A stretch of 64,000 bases of DNA, taken from UBA11524 sp051883695 (GTDB lineage: Bacteria; Bacillota; Clostridia; Christensenellales; Aristaeellaceae). A program made the translations under genes and the position numbers. The stretch is taken from NCBI GenBank assembly GCA_051883695.1, contig JBJEUF010000008.1, positions 1 to 64,000 of the forward strand. The letters run 5' to 3'. Position 1 is the stretch's first letter. Each line of letters begins with the position of its first letter. Of the stretch, positions 1-8,108 are shown one piece after another. The notes beneath the pieces are model-generated. The model was not told where the DNA came from. It searched no databases and worked only from the letters and a program-made list of their open reading frames with translations.

Positions 1-86
1 TCAGAGGGCCTGCGGGCCCTCCGACACCTCCCAAGGCTTTTTTGACAGTCTGAGGGCTGCACCGTCGCCAGTGCAGCCCAATGTGC
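1..86. other. Intergenic region downstream of tpiA with two hairpins
   Basis: No gene is supported here. Two inverted repeats are visible: GAGGGCC/GGCCCTC (4-10 and 15-21) and the 9-bp GGGCTGCAC/GTGCAGCCC (54-62 and 71-79). Neither is followed by a T-run when read leftward out of tpiA, so they look like intercistronic stems rather than an intrinsic terminator. The next glycolytic gene may lie beyond the left edge, but that is a guess. Confidence 0.5.
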
Positions 87-839
87 TTACTTGTCGTAGT
101 TCACGACGAGGGAGAAGTCTGCCGCCTTCAGGGACGCGCCGCCGATCAGACCGCCGTCGATCTCGGGCTGCGCCATCAGGCCCTTGACGTTCTTGGGGTT
201 CATGGAGCCGCCGTACTGGATGCGCACCTTGTCCGCGCATTCCTGACCGTACTTGCGGGCGATGGCCTTGCGGATCACGCCAATGGTCTCATTGGCCTGC
301 TCATCGGTGGCGGTCAAGCCGGTGCCGATGGCCCACACGGGCTCGTAGGCGACGATCACATCCGCCACCTGCCCGGCGGTCAGGCCGTTGAGCGCCATGA
401 TGGTCTGGTAATCCACCAGGCCGTCGGTCGCGCCAGCTTCGCGAACGTCCTTCATCTCGCCCACGCACAGGATGACCTTCAGGCCGGCCGCCACAGCCGC
501 CAGCACACGCTGGTTGACGGTCTGGTCGGTTTCGCCGAAGTACTGGCGGCGCTCGGAGTGACCGATCACCACATATTCCACGCCGGCAGCCACCAGCATG
601 TCCGCACTCAGCTCGCCGGTGTAGGCGCCGGACTTGGCCCAGTGCACGTTCTGCGCGCCGACCTTGATGTTGGAGCCGGCAGCGGCTTCCTTCACAGCCG
701 CGATGTCCACCGCGGGCACGCACACGACCACGTCGCAGCCGGCGTCCGCCACCAGGGGCTTGAGCTCGTTGACCAGCGCCGCAGCCTCGGCGGGGGTCTT
801 GTTCATCTTCCAGTTACCGGCAATAATGGGCTTGCGCAT
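87..839 (-). CDS. tpiA: Triosephosphate isomerase
   Basis: This enzyme interconverts dihydroxyacetone phosphate and glyceraldehyde 3-phosphate in the cytosol (glycolysis/gluconeogenesis). The 250-residue protein has the normal bacterial length. It starts MRKPIIAGNWKMNKT, with the substrate lysine in NWKMN, the catalytic histidine in IGHSERR and the catalytic glutamate in AYEPVWAIGTG. A GTG three codons upstream is part of the GAGGTG ribosome binding site, so the ATG at 839 is the start. It follows pgk by 87 bp in the same direction, in a cggR-pgk-tpiA unit. The function is certain from motifs; co-transcription is inferred. Confidence 0.97.
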   Translation of the reverse strand: MRKPIIAGNWKMNKTPAEAAALVNELKPLVADAGCDVVVCVPAVDIAAVKEAAAGSNIKVGAQNVHWAKSGAYTGELSADMLVAAGVEYVVIGHSERRQYFGETDQTVNQRVLAAVAAGLKVILCVGEMKDVREAGATDGLVDYQTIMALNGLTAGQVADVIVAYEPVWAIGTGLTATDEQANETIGVIRKAIARKYGQECADKVRIQYGGSMNPKNVKGLMAQPEIDGGLIGGASLKAADFSLVVNYDK

Positions 840-926
840 TGGAATCACCTCATGTACATATTTGCAGGAGAAAGCCGTCCCCGCGCTTTGACGGGGACGG
901 TGAATCGGTCTTTCGCGTTCGGGGGA

Positions 927-2123
927 TTACTCCTCGTCCAGCGCGGCAACGCCGGGCAGAACCTTGCCCTCCAGGTACTCCAGGGAAGCGCCGCCACCGG
1001 TGGAGATGTGGGTCATCTTGTCGCCCAGACCCATCTGCTCCACAGCCGCAGCGGAGTCGCCGCCGCCGATGATGGTCACCGCGTCGGAATCGGCCATCGC
1101 CTGCGCCACAGCCAGGGTGCCCTTGGCCAGGGTGGGATTCTCAAACACGCCCATGGGGCCGTTCCAGATGACGGTCTTGGCGGCCTTCACAGCCTCGGCG
1201 AACAGCTCCTGAGACTTCGGGCCGATGTCGCAGCCCTCCAGGTCAGCAGGGATCTTGTCGGCGTCGCACACGGTGGTGGGCACGGCAGGATCGAAGGTGA
1301 ACTCGGGCACGCACACGGTGTCGACGGGCAGGAGCAGCTTCACGCCCTTCTCCTCAGCCTTCTTCATCATGTCCTTGCAGTAGTCGATCTTCGTCTCGTC
1401 CAGCAGGGACTTGCCGATCTCATAGCCCTTGGCCTTGAGGAAGGTGAAGGCCATGCCGCCGCCGATGATCAGGGTATCAACCTTCTCGATCAGGTTGTTG
1501 ATGACGTTCAGCTTGTCCTCGATCTTGGCGCCGCCCAGGATGGCCACGAAGGGACGCTCCGCGTTCTCGAGGGCCTTGCCCATCACAGCCAGCTCCTTGC
1601 CGATCAGATAACCGGCCACGTTGGGGCTGAGGAATTCGGTCACGCCCGCAGTGGAGCAATGCGCACGGTGGCAGGAGCCGAAGGCGTCGGACACGAAGCA
1701 ATCCGCCAGGGAAGCCAGCTCCTTGGAGAAGGTCTCGACGTTCTTGGTTTCTTCCTTGCGGAAGCGGGTGTTCTGCAGCAGCACCACGTCGCCGTCCTTC
1801 ATCGCAGCCACAGCAGCCTTGGCATTCTCGCCCACAACGGTATCGTCATTGGCGAACACAACGGGCTGACCCAGCAGCTCGGACAGGCGAACCGCCACGG
1901 GTGCCAGGGAGAACTTCTCCTCCGGGCCGTTCTTCGGCTTGCCCAGATGGCTGCACAGGATGACCTTCGCGCCGTCCGCGATCAGCTTCTTGATGGTGGG
2001 CAGAGCCGCCACGATGCGCTTGTCATTGGTGATCTTGCCGTCCTTCATGGGAACGTTGAAGTCAACGCGCACCAGCACGCGCTTGCCGGCAGCCTGCAGG
2101 CTGTCAATCGTCTTCTTGGCCAT
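927..2123 (-). CDS. pgk: Phosphoglycerate kinase
   Basis: Phosphoglycerate kinase makes ATP from 1,3-bisphosphoglycerate in glycolysis. The 398-residue protein is full length. It shows the N-terminal substrate motif RVDFNVP, the SHLGKP segment, NTRFRKEETKN, and the C-terminal nucleotide-binding GGGDSAAAVEQMG and STGGGASLEYLEGK. The start MAKKTIDS at 2123 has AGGAG about 11 nt upstream; in-frame sequence further upstream belongs to the non-coding strand of cggR. It lies between cggR and tpiA. The gapA gene that often sits between cggR and pgk in Firmicutes is absent here. Confidence 0.97.
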   Translation of the reverse strand: MAKKTIDSLQAAGKRVLVRVDFNVPMKDGKITNDKRIVAALPTIKKLIADGAKVILCSHLGKPKNGPEEKFSLAPVAVRLSELLGQPVVFANDDTVVGENAKAAVAAMKDGDVVLLQNTRFRKEETKNVETFSKELASLADCFVSDAFGSCHRAHCSTAGVTEFLSPNVAGYLIGKELAVMGKALENAERPFVAILGGAKIEDKLNVINNLIEKVDTLIIGGGMAFTFLKAKGYEIGKSLLDETKIDYCKDMMKKAEEKGVKLLLPVDTVCVPEFTFDPAVPTTVCDADKIPADLEGCDIGPKSQELFAEAVKAAKTVIWNGPMGVFENPTLAKGTLAVAQAMADSDAVTIIGGGDSAAAVEQMGLGDKMTHISTGGGASLEYLEGKVLPGVAALDEE

Positions 2124-2209
2124 TGGAATGCACACTCCTTCATAAAAATCGTCAAAGTGTCGTTGATCTATTTGAGCGCCGCTGAGGGCGAACAAATCAT
2201 ATCCCTGTA

Positions 2210-3241
2210 TCAGCATGAAAGGATGCGGAGCATTTCCCGCGCCGCCGCCTCGTCCGTCACCAGCAGCGCATGCCGGTCGTGCCGCAGCACGGCGACGATC
2301 GCCTCCGCCTTGCCCTTGCCTGCCGCAACGGCGATCATCCTGCACTGGGAGCTGAGCCGCGCCAGGTCGACGCCGATGCTGGAGGATTCCAGCAGGCACC
2401 TGCCGTCCCGGTCGAAGTAGGAGCCGAAGGCCTCGCCCACCGCGCCCTCCGCCAGCAGCCGTCTGGCCTGCGGCGCACTCAGATTCGTGTCGCGGATGGT
2501 TTTCTCCGCGCGCCCGATGCCGTGCAGAATCACGTCCGCGCGCTGGATCAGCTCCATGACCTCGCGCACCTCGGCGAGTTTGAGCATCTCCTGCTTCGCC
2601 GCCTCGTCCATGTGGTCGGGCAGATGGATCAGCCGATGATGCCCGCCAAGGCGCTGGGCGATTTCCGCCGCAAGGGTATTGGCCTGTGTCGCGACATTCT
2701 GCGAGCCAAAGCCGCCGCGGGCAGGAACCACCATCACCCGCATCGGCGTGCCGGACGTCATGGCGTGCGCCGTCGCTGCGATCATGGAGCCGCCTGTCAC
2801 CGCCAGCGTGGAACCGTTGTGCAGCAGGCTCCGGACACGCTGCGCCGCCACCCGGCCAATCTCGCCCCGGACGCTCCCGTCCGCATCCACGTCGCCATTC
2901 ACGATGCAGACCTTCTCCGCGCCAAGCAGCGCCGCCAGCCGGTTTTCCATCTCCGTCAGGCCATGAAGCGCACGGGTGAACTCCGTCACCGCCGGAAGCA
3001 ATTCGGTCCCCCGGTGGGTGAGCGTCATCCCCGAAGCATCAAAGCTGATGAATCCGTTCTCCTTGAGGTTCGCCGCCGCAGAGCGGATCTCCCGCTCCGT
3101 CAGTCCCAGCCGTACAGCCAGCTGACGACGGCCCACCGGCGCCATCGCGGCGATCCGCTCCAGCACCAGCGCCCGCAGCGCCATCTCCTGCGCCAGGTCC
3201 GGCGCAAGGGTCTGCATCAGCTGTACAAAACCGTCCTGCAT
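2210..3241 (-). CDS. cggR: SorC/CggR-family central glycolytic gene repressor
   Basis: A 343-residue DNA-binding regulator. The first roughly 90 residues form a winged-helix region (RRQLAVRLGLTEREIRSAAANLKENGFI), and the rest is the SorC-type sugar-phosphate-binding domain, with GSTLAVTGGSMIAA and a conserved VVPARGGFG segment. In Bacillus, CggR represses the gapA-pgk-tpi operon and is relieved by fructose 1,6-bisphosphate; the pgk-tpiA neighbours here support the same role. AGGAGG lies 8 nt before the ATG. The promoter and operator just upstream suggest autoregulation. The family is clear; the ligand is inferred from homologues. Confidence 0.9.
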   Translation of the reverse strand: MQDGFVQLMQTLAPDLAQEMALRALVLERIAAMAPVGRRQLAVRLGLTEREIRSAAANLKENGFISFDASGMTLTHRGTELLPAVTEFTRALHGLTEMENRLAALLGAEKVCIVNGDVDADGSVRGEIGRVAAQRVRSLLHNGSTLAVTGGSMIAATAHAMTSGTPMRVMVVPARGGFGSQNVATQANTLAAEIAQRLGGHHRLIHLPDHMDEAAKQEMLKLAEVREVMELIQRADVILHGIGRAEKTIRDTNLSAPQARRLLAEGAVGEAFGSYFDRDGRCLLESSSIGVDLARLSSQCRMIAVAAGKGKAEAIVAVLRHDRHALLVTDEAAAREMLRILSC

Positions 3242-3262
3242 CCGCGGCGCCTCCTCGCGGGC

Positions 3263-3326
3263 ATGATTCGTCCCGCCGGGGACAAGCCGTCCCCTTCATT
3301 TTAGCACGTTCCACCGCAAATGGCAA
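3263..3326 (-). promoter_or_regulatory. cggR promoter with CggR-like operator
   Basis: Read leftward, TTGCCA (3321-3326) and TAAAAT (3298-3303, with an extended TG) are 17 bp apart. Directly downstream, from about the transcription start, are GGGGAC-N4-TGTC (3294-3281) and CGGGAC-N6-TGCC (3275-3260). From memory, this resembles the tandem CGGGAC-N6-TGTC operator of Bacillus CggR. GGGGAC/GTCCCC (3278-3283 and 3289-3294) is also a perfect inverted repeat. The promoter is well supported; binding of CggR is inferred. Confidence 0.75.
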
Positions 3327-3418
3327 GGGCTTCAAGGGCCGAAATGCACTTTTAGATGCAGATTTCGACAGAATTTTGACGAAGTTGTCCGCATATGCTG
3401 CAGCAGGAGGTGATCCGG

Positions 3419-3676
3419 ATGTCTGCAACCCTCTGGGGCTGTATCGGCACACTGTGCGCAGCTGCCCTGATCCTGTATCTGTTCTGCATCCGTTACGATC
3501 CGAAAAAGCCCCATGCGCGGTGGCTCCGGCATGGGGTGGTGGGGCTGATGATGCTGCTCATGTGGAACGCGCTGCCTCTGCCGCATCTGGGCCTGAATCC
3601 GATCTCCGCGATCACGGCGGGAGCGCTGGGTCTGCCCGGCTTGGGTTTGATCGCGGTCATGAATCTGCTGCCATAA
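3419..3676 (+). CDS. bofA: BofA-family pro-sigmaK processing inhibitor-like protein
   Basis: A small 85-residue membrane protein with two hydrophobic segments (roughly residues 5-25 and 38-52) and the C-terminal signature GLNPISAITAGALGLPGLGLIAVMNLLP typical of BofA. In sporulating Firmicutes, BofA sits in the forespore outer membrane and holds the SpoIVFB protease inactive until SpoIVB signals. The start at 3419 is fixed by an unusually complete AGGAGGTGATCC ribosome binding site ending 2 nt before the ATG; an in-frame ATG at 3395 lies upstream of it. The gene is divergent from cggR. It is one of two sporulation markers in this window. Confidence 0.8.
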   Translation: MSATLWGCIGTLCAAALILYLFCIRYDPKKPHARWLRHGVVGLMMLLMWNALPLPHLGLNPISAITAGALGLPGLGLIAVMNLLP

Positions 3677-3732
3677 TGGTGGCGACGGGCGGCATTCCAG
3701 CCAAAAGCGTACCGCCGGAGATACAGGGGAGC

Positions 3733-4878
3733 TTAACAGCAGACGATCTCGATGCCATCCATCGCTTCCTGAATGAGCGCCTCCATATCCAGCCTGCTTT
3801 CGCCCTCCAGAATCTTCTCCATCTTGGGATGCGTCGCGGGATGGCGGGGCGTAAAGACCGTGCAGCAGTCCTCATAGGGCAGGCTGGAGGTCTCCATGGT
3901 GCCGATCCGCTCGGCGATCTCGATGATCTCGCTCTTGTCGAAGCCGATCAGCGGGCGGAACACGGGCATATCGACGACCATATCCGTCGTTCCCAGCGCC
4001 GTCATGGTCTGGCTGGCCACCTGACCGATGGACTCGCCGGTAATCAGCGCCTCGGCATTCTCAATACGCGCCACGCGCTCGGCAATGCGCATCATGAAGC
4101 GGCGCATGATGAGGGTCGTGTACTCCTCGGGGCACTTCTCGTGAATCTCCATTTGAATTTTGGTGAAGGGCACGATGTGCACGCGGATGCCGCAGCAGCT
4201 CTCGGAGAGAATGCGGGCCAGATCGAGCACCTTCTCCTTCGCGCGATCGGAGGTATAGGGATAGGAGTGGAAATGCACCGCGCTGATGTGCACGCCGCGC
4301 TTGGCGATCATCCAGCCTGCGACCGGGCTGTCGATGCCACCGGAAAGCAGCAGCGTCGCGCGGCCGTTGGTGCCCACAGGCATCCCGCCCACGGCGGGAA
4401 TGACATGGCAGTACAGATACGCCAGATCGCGAATCTCCACGTTGAGCACGTGCTGCGGGTTCTTCACATCCACGGACAGCGCCCTGTTCGCCTCCAGGAT
4501 CCGGTATCCGAGCTCCGCGTTCAGCGTGGGGCTGTCCATCGGGTAGCGCTTGTCCGAGCGGCGGGCGGACACCTTGAAGGTGCCGGTCACACCCTCCATC
4601 ATGCGCACCGCCTGGGCGGCGATGGCCTCGAAGTCGGACTTGTCCATCTCCACCGCCGGGCATACGGAATGTACGCCGAAAACCTTCGTCACGCGGCGGA
4701 TGGCCTCGTTCATGTCCTCGCAATCGGACACGAAGATGCGGCTGTCATGCATGACAACCTTGCCGCCCAGATCGCGGACGGCGTGCTTGATGCGCTTGAC
4801 GAGCGCGCGAATGAAGGTCGGGCGGTTCAGGCCCTTGAGAAAGATCTCGCCATAGCGGACGAGCAGCAGTTCACGCAT
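3733..4878 (-). CDS. thiI: tRNA uracil 4-sulfurtransferase ThiI
   Basis: ThiI adenylates tRNA U8 and transfers sulfur to make 4-thiouridine; it also supplies sulfur for thiamine thiazole synthesis. The 381-residue protein has an N-terminal ferredoxin-like and THUMP region (to about residue 165) and the PP-loop SGGIDSPVAGW at about 179-189. The C-terminal rhodanese domain of the enterobacterial enzyme is absent, as is usual in Firmicutes. It starts MRELLLVRYGEI, 12 bp after the cysteine desulfurase gene, its probable sulfur donor, so the two form a functional pair. Confidence 0.95.
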   Translation of the reverse strand: MRELLLVRYGEIFLKGLNRPTFIRALVKRIKHAVRDLGGKVVMHDSRIFVSDCEDMNEAIRRVTKVFGVHSVCPAVEMDKSDFEAIAAQAVRMMEGVTGTFKVSARRSDKRYPMDSPTLNAELGYRILEANRALSVDVKNPQHVLNVEIRDLAYLYCHVIPAVGGMPVGTNGRATLLLSGGIDSPVAGWMIAKRGVHISAVHFHSYPYTSDRAKEKVLDLARILSESCCGIRVHIVPFTKIQMEIHEKCPEEYTTLIMRRFMMRIAERVARIENAEALITGESIGQVASQTMTALGTTDMVVDMPVFRPLIGFDKSEIIEIAERIGTMETSSLPYEDCCTVFTPRHPATHPKMEKILEGESRLDMEALIQEAMDGIEIVCC

Positions 4879-4890
4879 GTGGATGGCTCC

Positions 4891-6069
4891 TTATCTTCTC
4901 ACGAATGCTTTGAGCATGTCGTAATGCTTCTTGACCGTCTGGATCGTGTAGTCAATCTGTTCCCCGGTCACGTCGGGACAGAGACTGAAGCGCAGCGCGC
5001 AGTCCGCCTCAGCCGTGCTCAGGCCCATCGCGGTCAGCACGCCGGACACCTTCTGCCTGTGTGCCGCGCAGGCGCTGCCCGCACTGACGTAGATGCCGTC
5101 GCCCTCCAGCGCGAAGAGCATCGTCTGGCTGCGTACCGGCTGCAGGCTCACGTTCAACACATGGGGCGCGCTGGCCGGGCTGTCGATCGCCGGGCCGTTG
5201 AGGGTCGCCGCGGGAATCGCCTCATGCAGGCCCTCCCACAGGCGGCGCTTCATCGCAGCCATATGGGCGCAGCCGTCCGCCGGATAGGTGCGCACCGCCT
5301 CGCCCAGGCCGACGATGCCCGGCACGTTCTCCGTACCGGAGCGCAATTCGCCCTCCTGACCGCCGCCATACACAATGGGCGCAATGCGGTGATCCCTGCG
5401 CAGGATCAGTCCGCCGACGCCCTTGCTGGCGTGGATCTTGTGACCGGAAAAGGCATAGGACTGGATGCCCAGATTGCCAAAGCGCATCGGCACGCGCAGG
5501 AAGCCCTGCACGCCGTCCACATGGATGGCGGCCTTCGGGCACAGGCGGTCGCGCAGCCTGACAATCTCCCCGATGGGCTGTATCGCGCCGACCTCGTTGT
5601 TCACCTGCATGATGGCAATGAGCAGCACATCCTCACCCAGCATTCCTTCCAGCGCCGCCAGATCCGCCACGCCCGACCGGGTTACGGGAATGCGCTGCAC
5701 CTGATGCCCCATGCGTTCAAGCTCCTGCGCACAGCTGAGCACTGCCGGGTGCTCCGCGCTGAAAAGCAGCACGCGGCCCGGCTTGCGCACCGTTTTGAGA
5801 TAGCCGAGGATGGCGAGGTTGTCCGCTTCGGTTCCGCCGGAGGTGAAGATGAGCCGATGCCCCGCCGCACCGGCGGCCCTCAGGCAAATCTCCCGGGCGG
5901 ATGTCATCATCTTCTCCGCCTGCATCGCGGGCTGGTAGAGGGCCGAGGGATTGTGCCAGGCCTGCTGCAGCACATGCAGCATAGCAGCCACCACCGCATC
6001 CGAAGGACGGGTGGTGGCGCTGTTGTCGAGATAGACGGCCGGCTTTGCGGCCGCGCTTTTCTGCGTCAT
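4891..6069 (-). CDS. Cysteine desulfurase (NifS/IscS class), sulfur donor for ThiI
   Basis: A 392-residue PLP enzyme that removes sulfur from cysteine as an enzyme-bound persulfide. It begins YLDNSATTRPS, typical of the class. The PLP lysine is K211 in SGHKIHASKG, the histidine in FSAEHPAV stacks on PLP, and the catalytic cysteine is C334 in SAGSACAAHRQ. Its position immediately before thiI (12 bp) matches the desulfurase-thiI pairs of Gram-positive bacteria, so tRNA thiolation is the likely role; Fe-S cluster assembly is an alternative. It starts 5 bp after DUF6106. Confidence 0.92.
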   Translation of the reverse strand: MTQKSAAAKPAVYLDNSATTRPSDAVVAAMLHVLQQAWHNPSALYQPAMQAEKMMTSAREICLRAAGAAGHRLIFTSGGTEADNLAILGYLKTVRKPGRVLLFSAEHPAVLSCAQELERMGHQVQRIPVTRSGVADLAALEGMLGEDVLLIAIMQVNNEVGAIQPIGEIVRLRDRLCPKAAIHVDGVQGFLRVPMRFGNLGIQSYAFSGHKIHASKGVGGLILRRDHRIAPIVYGGGQEGELRSGTENVPGIVGLGEAVRTYPADGCAHMAAMKRRLWEGLHEAIPAATLNGPAIDSPASAPHVLNVSLQPVRSQTMLFALEGDGIYVSAGSACAAHRQKVSGVLTAMGLSTAEADCALRFSLCPDVTGEQIDYTIQTVKKHYDMLKAFVRR

Positions 6070-6074
6070 GACAA

Positions 6075-6608
6075 TCAGTTCTCCTGATACACGCCGTAGG
6101 GCAGGCAGTGCCTGATCTGGCTGACCATTTCCTCGCTGGGTTCAAAGACGATCACGGACTTCTTGCCCTCCTTGGAGAAGGCAAAGTAGTACAGCTCCGC
6201 ATCCCGGTTCAGGAACCAGCGCAGGTGCTTTACGTCATTGCCGCTGGTATGGCGGTGGAAGGAGCCGCTCTGCACCTTGCCAAAGGCATCCACCTTCTGG
6301 ACATTCAGGCTGCCCAGGGACTTGCGCTTTTTGTTGTTGAACACCATCGCAAAGTCCAGTGAACCGTTGGTGAAGGTGTACTCATACTCCGTGCGCCACT
6401 TGTCATAGGTGAAGAACAGATACACCGCCATCGCGATGGGCACCAGGGTGAAAACGATGCCGTACAGGTTCAGGTTATAGGGCAGGCTCATCAGCTGCAT
6501 AAGGCCAAAGAAGCCCAGCACCACCATGAACACCAGCGAAACGAAGTACATGATGTCATCAAAGAGACGGTTGCGCTTCGTCACCACTTCTTCCAGAAAA
6601 CGATCCAT
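6075..6608 (-). CDS. Two-transmembrane protein, probably DUF6106
   Basis: A 177-residue protein of unknown function. Residues roughly 20-42 and 48-66 are hydrophobic membrane helices (VSLVFMVVLGFFGLMQLM and LYGIVFTLVPIAMAVYLFF). They are followed by a soluble domain rich in basic and aromatic residues (EYTFTNGSLDFAMVFNNKKR). It resembles what I recall as DUF6106, a Clostridia family, but the assignment is from memory. AGGAGG precedes the ATG. It lies directly upstream of the cysteine desulfurase (5-bp gap) and is probably co-transcribed; no functional link is evident. Confidence 0.6.
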   Translation of the reverse strand: MDRFLEEVVTKRNRLFDDIMYFVSLVFMVVLGFFGLMQLMSLPYNLNLYGIVFTLVPIAMAVYLFFTYDKWRTEYEYTFTNGSLDFAMVFNNKKRKSLGSLNVQKVDAFGKVQSGSFHRHTSGNDVKHLRWFLNRDAELYYFAFSKEGKKSVIVFEPSEEMVSQIRHCLPYGVYQEN

Positions 6609-6652
6609 TTTCAGAGTCCTCCTGTCATGTGTATTGCCGACGATAGGATCTA

Positions 6653-7105
6653 TCAGATCAGGATAAACGTCAGCGCCGTCAGCACACCGACGATGAATCC
6701 GCCTGCAACCTCCAGCTTCGTGTGTCCGACAAGCTCCTTCAGTTCCGTCTGCGTGATGGGCTCGCCGTTGACGAACACCTTCCGCACGATGTTGTTGATG
6801 ACCTCGGCCTGCAATCCGGTCTCCCGCCGCACGCCCGACGCATCGTACATCACAATGCAGGCCAGCACAACCGCGACCGCGAATTCAGGCTTGTCAAACC
6901 CGGCCAGCCAGCCCGTCATGATCGCCAGGGCCACAACAAACGCCGTGTGAGAAGACGGCATACCGCCGCTGCCGAAGAAGCGGCTCCAGTCCAGCTTCTT
7001 TTCCACGAGCCAGTTGATCGGTATCTTCAGCGTCTGTGCCGCGAACCATCCTGACACAGCGCACCAAAGCACCTTATTTGAGAAGAAGGCAAGCAACGCA
7101 TTCAA
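6653..7105 (-). CDS. Divergent PAP2-family (DUF212/YuiD-like) membrane protein
   Basis: A 150-residue membrane protein with the divergent PAP2 motif GSGGMPSSHTAFVVAL (the phosphatase-like PSSH histidine), the conserved YDASGVRRE segment and a C-terminal helix. Members are related to PAP2 phosphatases, and many are proposed to act on lipid or prenyl phosphates; the substrate here is unknown. The start is a TTG at 7105: GGAGG lies 8 nt before it and no better in-frame start exists, since the upstream in-frame ATG at 7138 has no binding site. It follows ispA, which makes a prenyl-phosphate precursor link attractive but unproven. Confidence 0.85.
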   Translation of the reverse strand: MNALLAFFSNKVLWCAVSGWFAAQTLKIPINWLVEKKLDWSRFFGSGGMPSSHTAFVVALAIMTGWLAGFDKPEFAVAVVLACIVMYDASGVRRETGLQAEVINNIVRKVFVNGEPITQTELKELVGHTKLEVAGGFIVGVLTALTFILI

Positions 7106-7151
7106 ACAGAAAACCTCCGTTCTCTTCTGTCTCCGCAATAAGACGTTTGGT

Positions 7152-8027
7152 TCATTGTACCCTGTTCAGCGTACTTTGCGCAAGGGTTTTCAGAAAATTT
7201 GTCTCTCCGGGGAGCGTTTTCAGCACATCAATCGCTTTCCCGACCTGTTCGCGGGCATCCTGCCGGGTCTGTTCCAGACCGCGCACAGCCACCCAGGTGA
7301 GCTTCCCGGCCTCCGCGTCCTTGCCGATGGTCTTGCCCAGCACAGCCGTTTCGCCCTCCACGTCCAGCAGATCATCCACCATCTGGAACGCCAGGCCCAG
7401 ATGCATCCCGTATTCGCAGCCCGCCGCAAGCTGCGCATCGGATGCGCCCGCCAGCAGCAAGCCCGCCTCGATGGGCGCGGTCAGCAGATCCGCCGTCTTG
7501 TGCAGATGGATGTATTCGACCTTCTCCTGCGTGGGCGTGCTGCCCTCGCCCTTCACGTCCATCACCTGCCCGGCGACCATGCCCGTCACGCCCGCGCGGC
7601 GCAGAATTGCCTCCGCTGCCCGGATCCCCCGCATTTCGCCCATGCGCACCGCGCTGCGCGCAAGGAGCTCCGCCGCCGCGCTCAGCAGCCCGTCGCCCGC
7701 CAGAATCGCCATGCCCTCGCCATATACCCTGTGATTCGTGGGACGGCCCCGGCGCAGATCGTCGTTGTCCATCGCGGGCAGGTCATCGTGGATGAGGCTG
7801 TAGGTATGGATCATCTCCAGAGCGCAGGCAAAGGGCAGTGCCTCCTCCAGATTGCCGCCCAGCGTGTCGCAGGCAGCCAGCAGCAGCACCGGACGCAGCC
7901 GCTTGCCGCCCGCAGAGAGCGAGTAGTTCATCGCCTCGTACAGCAGCGCGGGCATCTCGCCCAGGGATGCCAGCTGGGCGCTCAGCGCGTTCTCGACCAG
8001 CTGCTGGTATTCCGCATACGTCTTCAT
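7152..8027 (-). CDS. ispA: Polyprenyl (farnesyl/geranyl) diphosphate synthase
   Basis: A trans-prenyltransferase that condenses IPP with allylic diphosphates to supply undecaprenyl and other isoprenoids. The 291-residue protein has GGKRLRP, the first aspartate-rich motif DDLPAMDNDD and the second DDLLD; its length matches IspA. The usual Firmicute order is xseA-xseB-ispA, but here an IS110-family element lies between xseB and ispA. The gene keeps its own AAGGCGG ribosome binding site at 8040-8046. I see no clear sigmaA promoter on this strand between the insertion and the start, so its expression is an open question. Confidence 0.93.
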   Translation of the reverse strand: MKTYAEYQQLVENALSAQLASLGEMPALLYEAMNYSLSAGGKRLRPVLLLAACDTLGGNLEEALPFACALEMIHTYSLIHDDLPAMDNDDLRRGRPTNHRVYGEGMAILAGDGLLSAAAELLARSAVRMGEMRGIRAAEAILRRAGVTGMVAGQVMDVKGEGSTPTQEKVEYIHLHKTADLLTAPIEAGLLLAGASDAQLAAGCEYGMHLGLAFQMVDDLLDVEGETAVLGKTIGKDAEAGKLTWVAVRGLEQTRQDAREQVGKAIDVLKTLPGETNFLKTLAQSTLNRVQ

Positions 8028-8046
8028 TCCTATATATCCGCCTTTC

Positions 8047-8092
8047 TGCGAAAGGTACCAATGGGGTTATGAAACCAATGGGCTCTTTCGCA
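8047..8092. repeat. Hairpin between ispA and the IS110 left end
   Basis: TGCGAAAG (8047-8054) and CTTTCGCA (8085-8092) form a perfect 8-bp inverted repeat. They enclose two direct copies of ACCAATGGG (8057-8065 and 8074-8082). It may be the original intergenic palindrome between xseB and ispA that the IS targeted, or the subterminal end of the element; the sequence alone does not decide this. Confidence 0.6.
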
Positions 8093-8108
8093 TATTTCAA
8101 TTGATTGA

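Noticed and set aside
4..79. Intrinsic terminator after tpiA
   Set aside because: Strong stems exist, but neither is followed by a T-run on the leftward strand.
81..2420. 779-codon rightward open frame over tpiA and pgk
   Set aside because: It is the antisense shadow of two certain glycolytic genes; its His/Leu/Gln-rich product is typical of GC-rich antisense frames and it has no binding site.
3376..6087. 903-codon rightward open frame over thiI and the cysteine desulfurase
   Set aside because: Antisense to two genes with full catalytic motifs; composition is that of a shadow frame.
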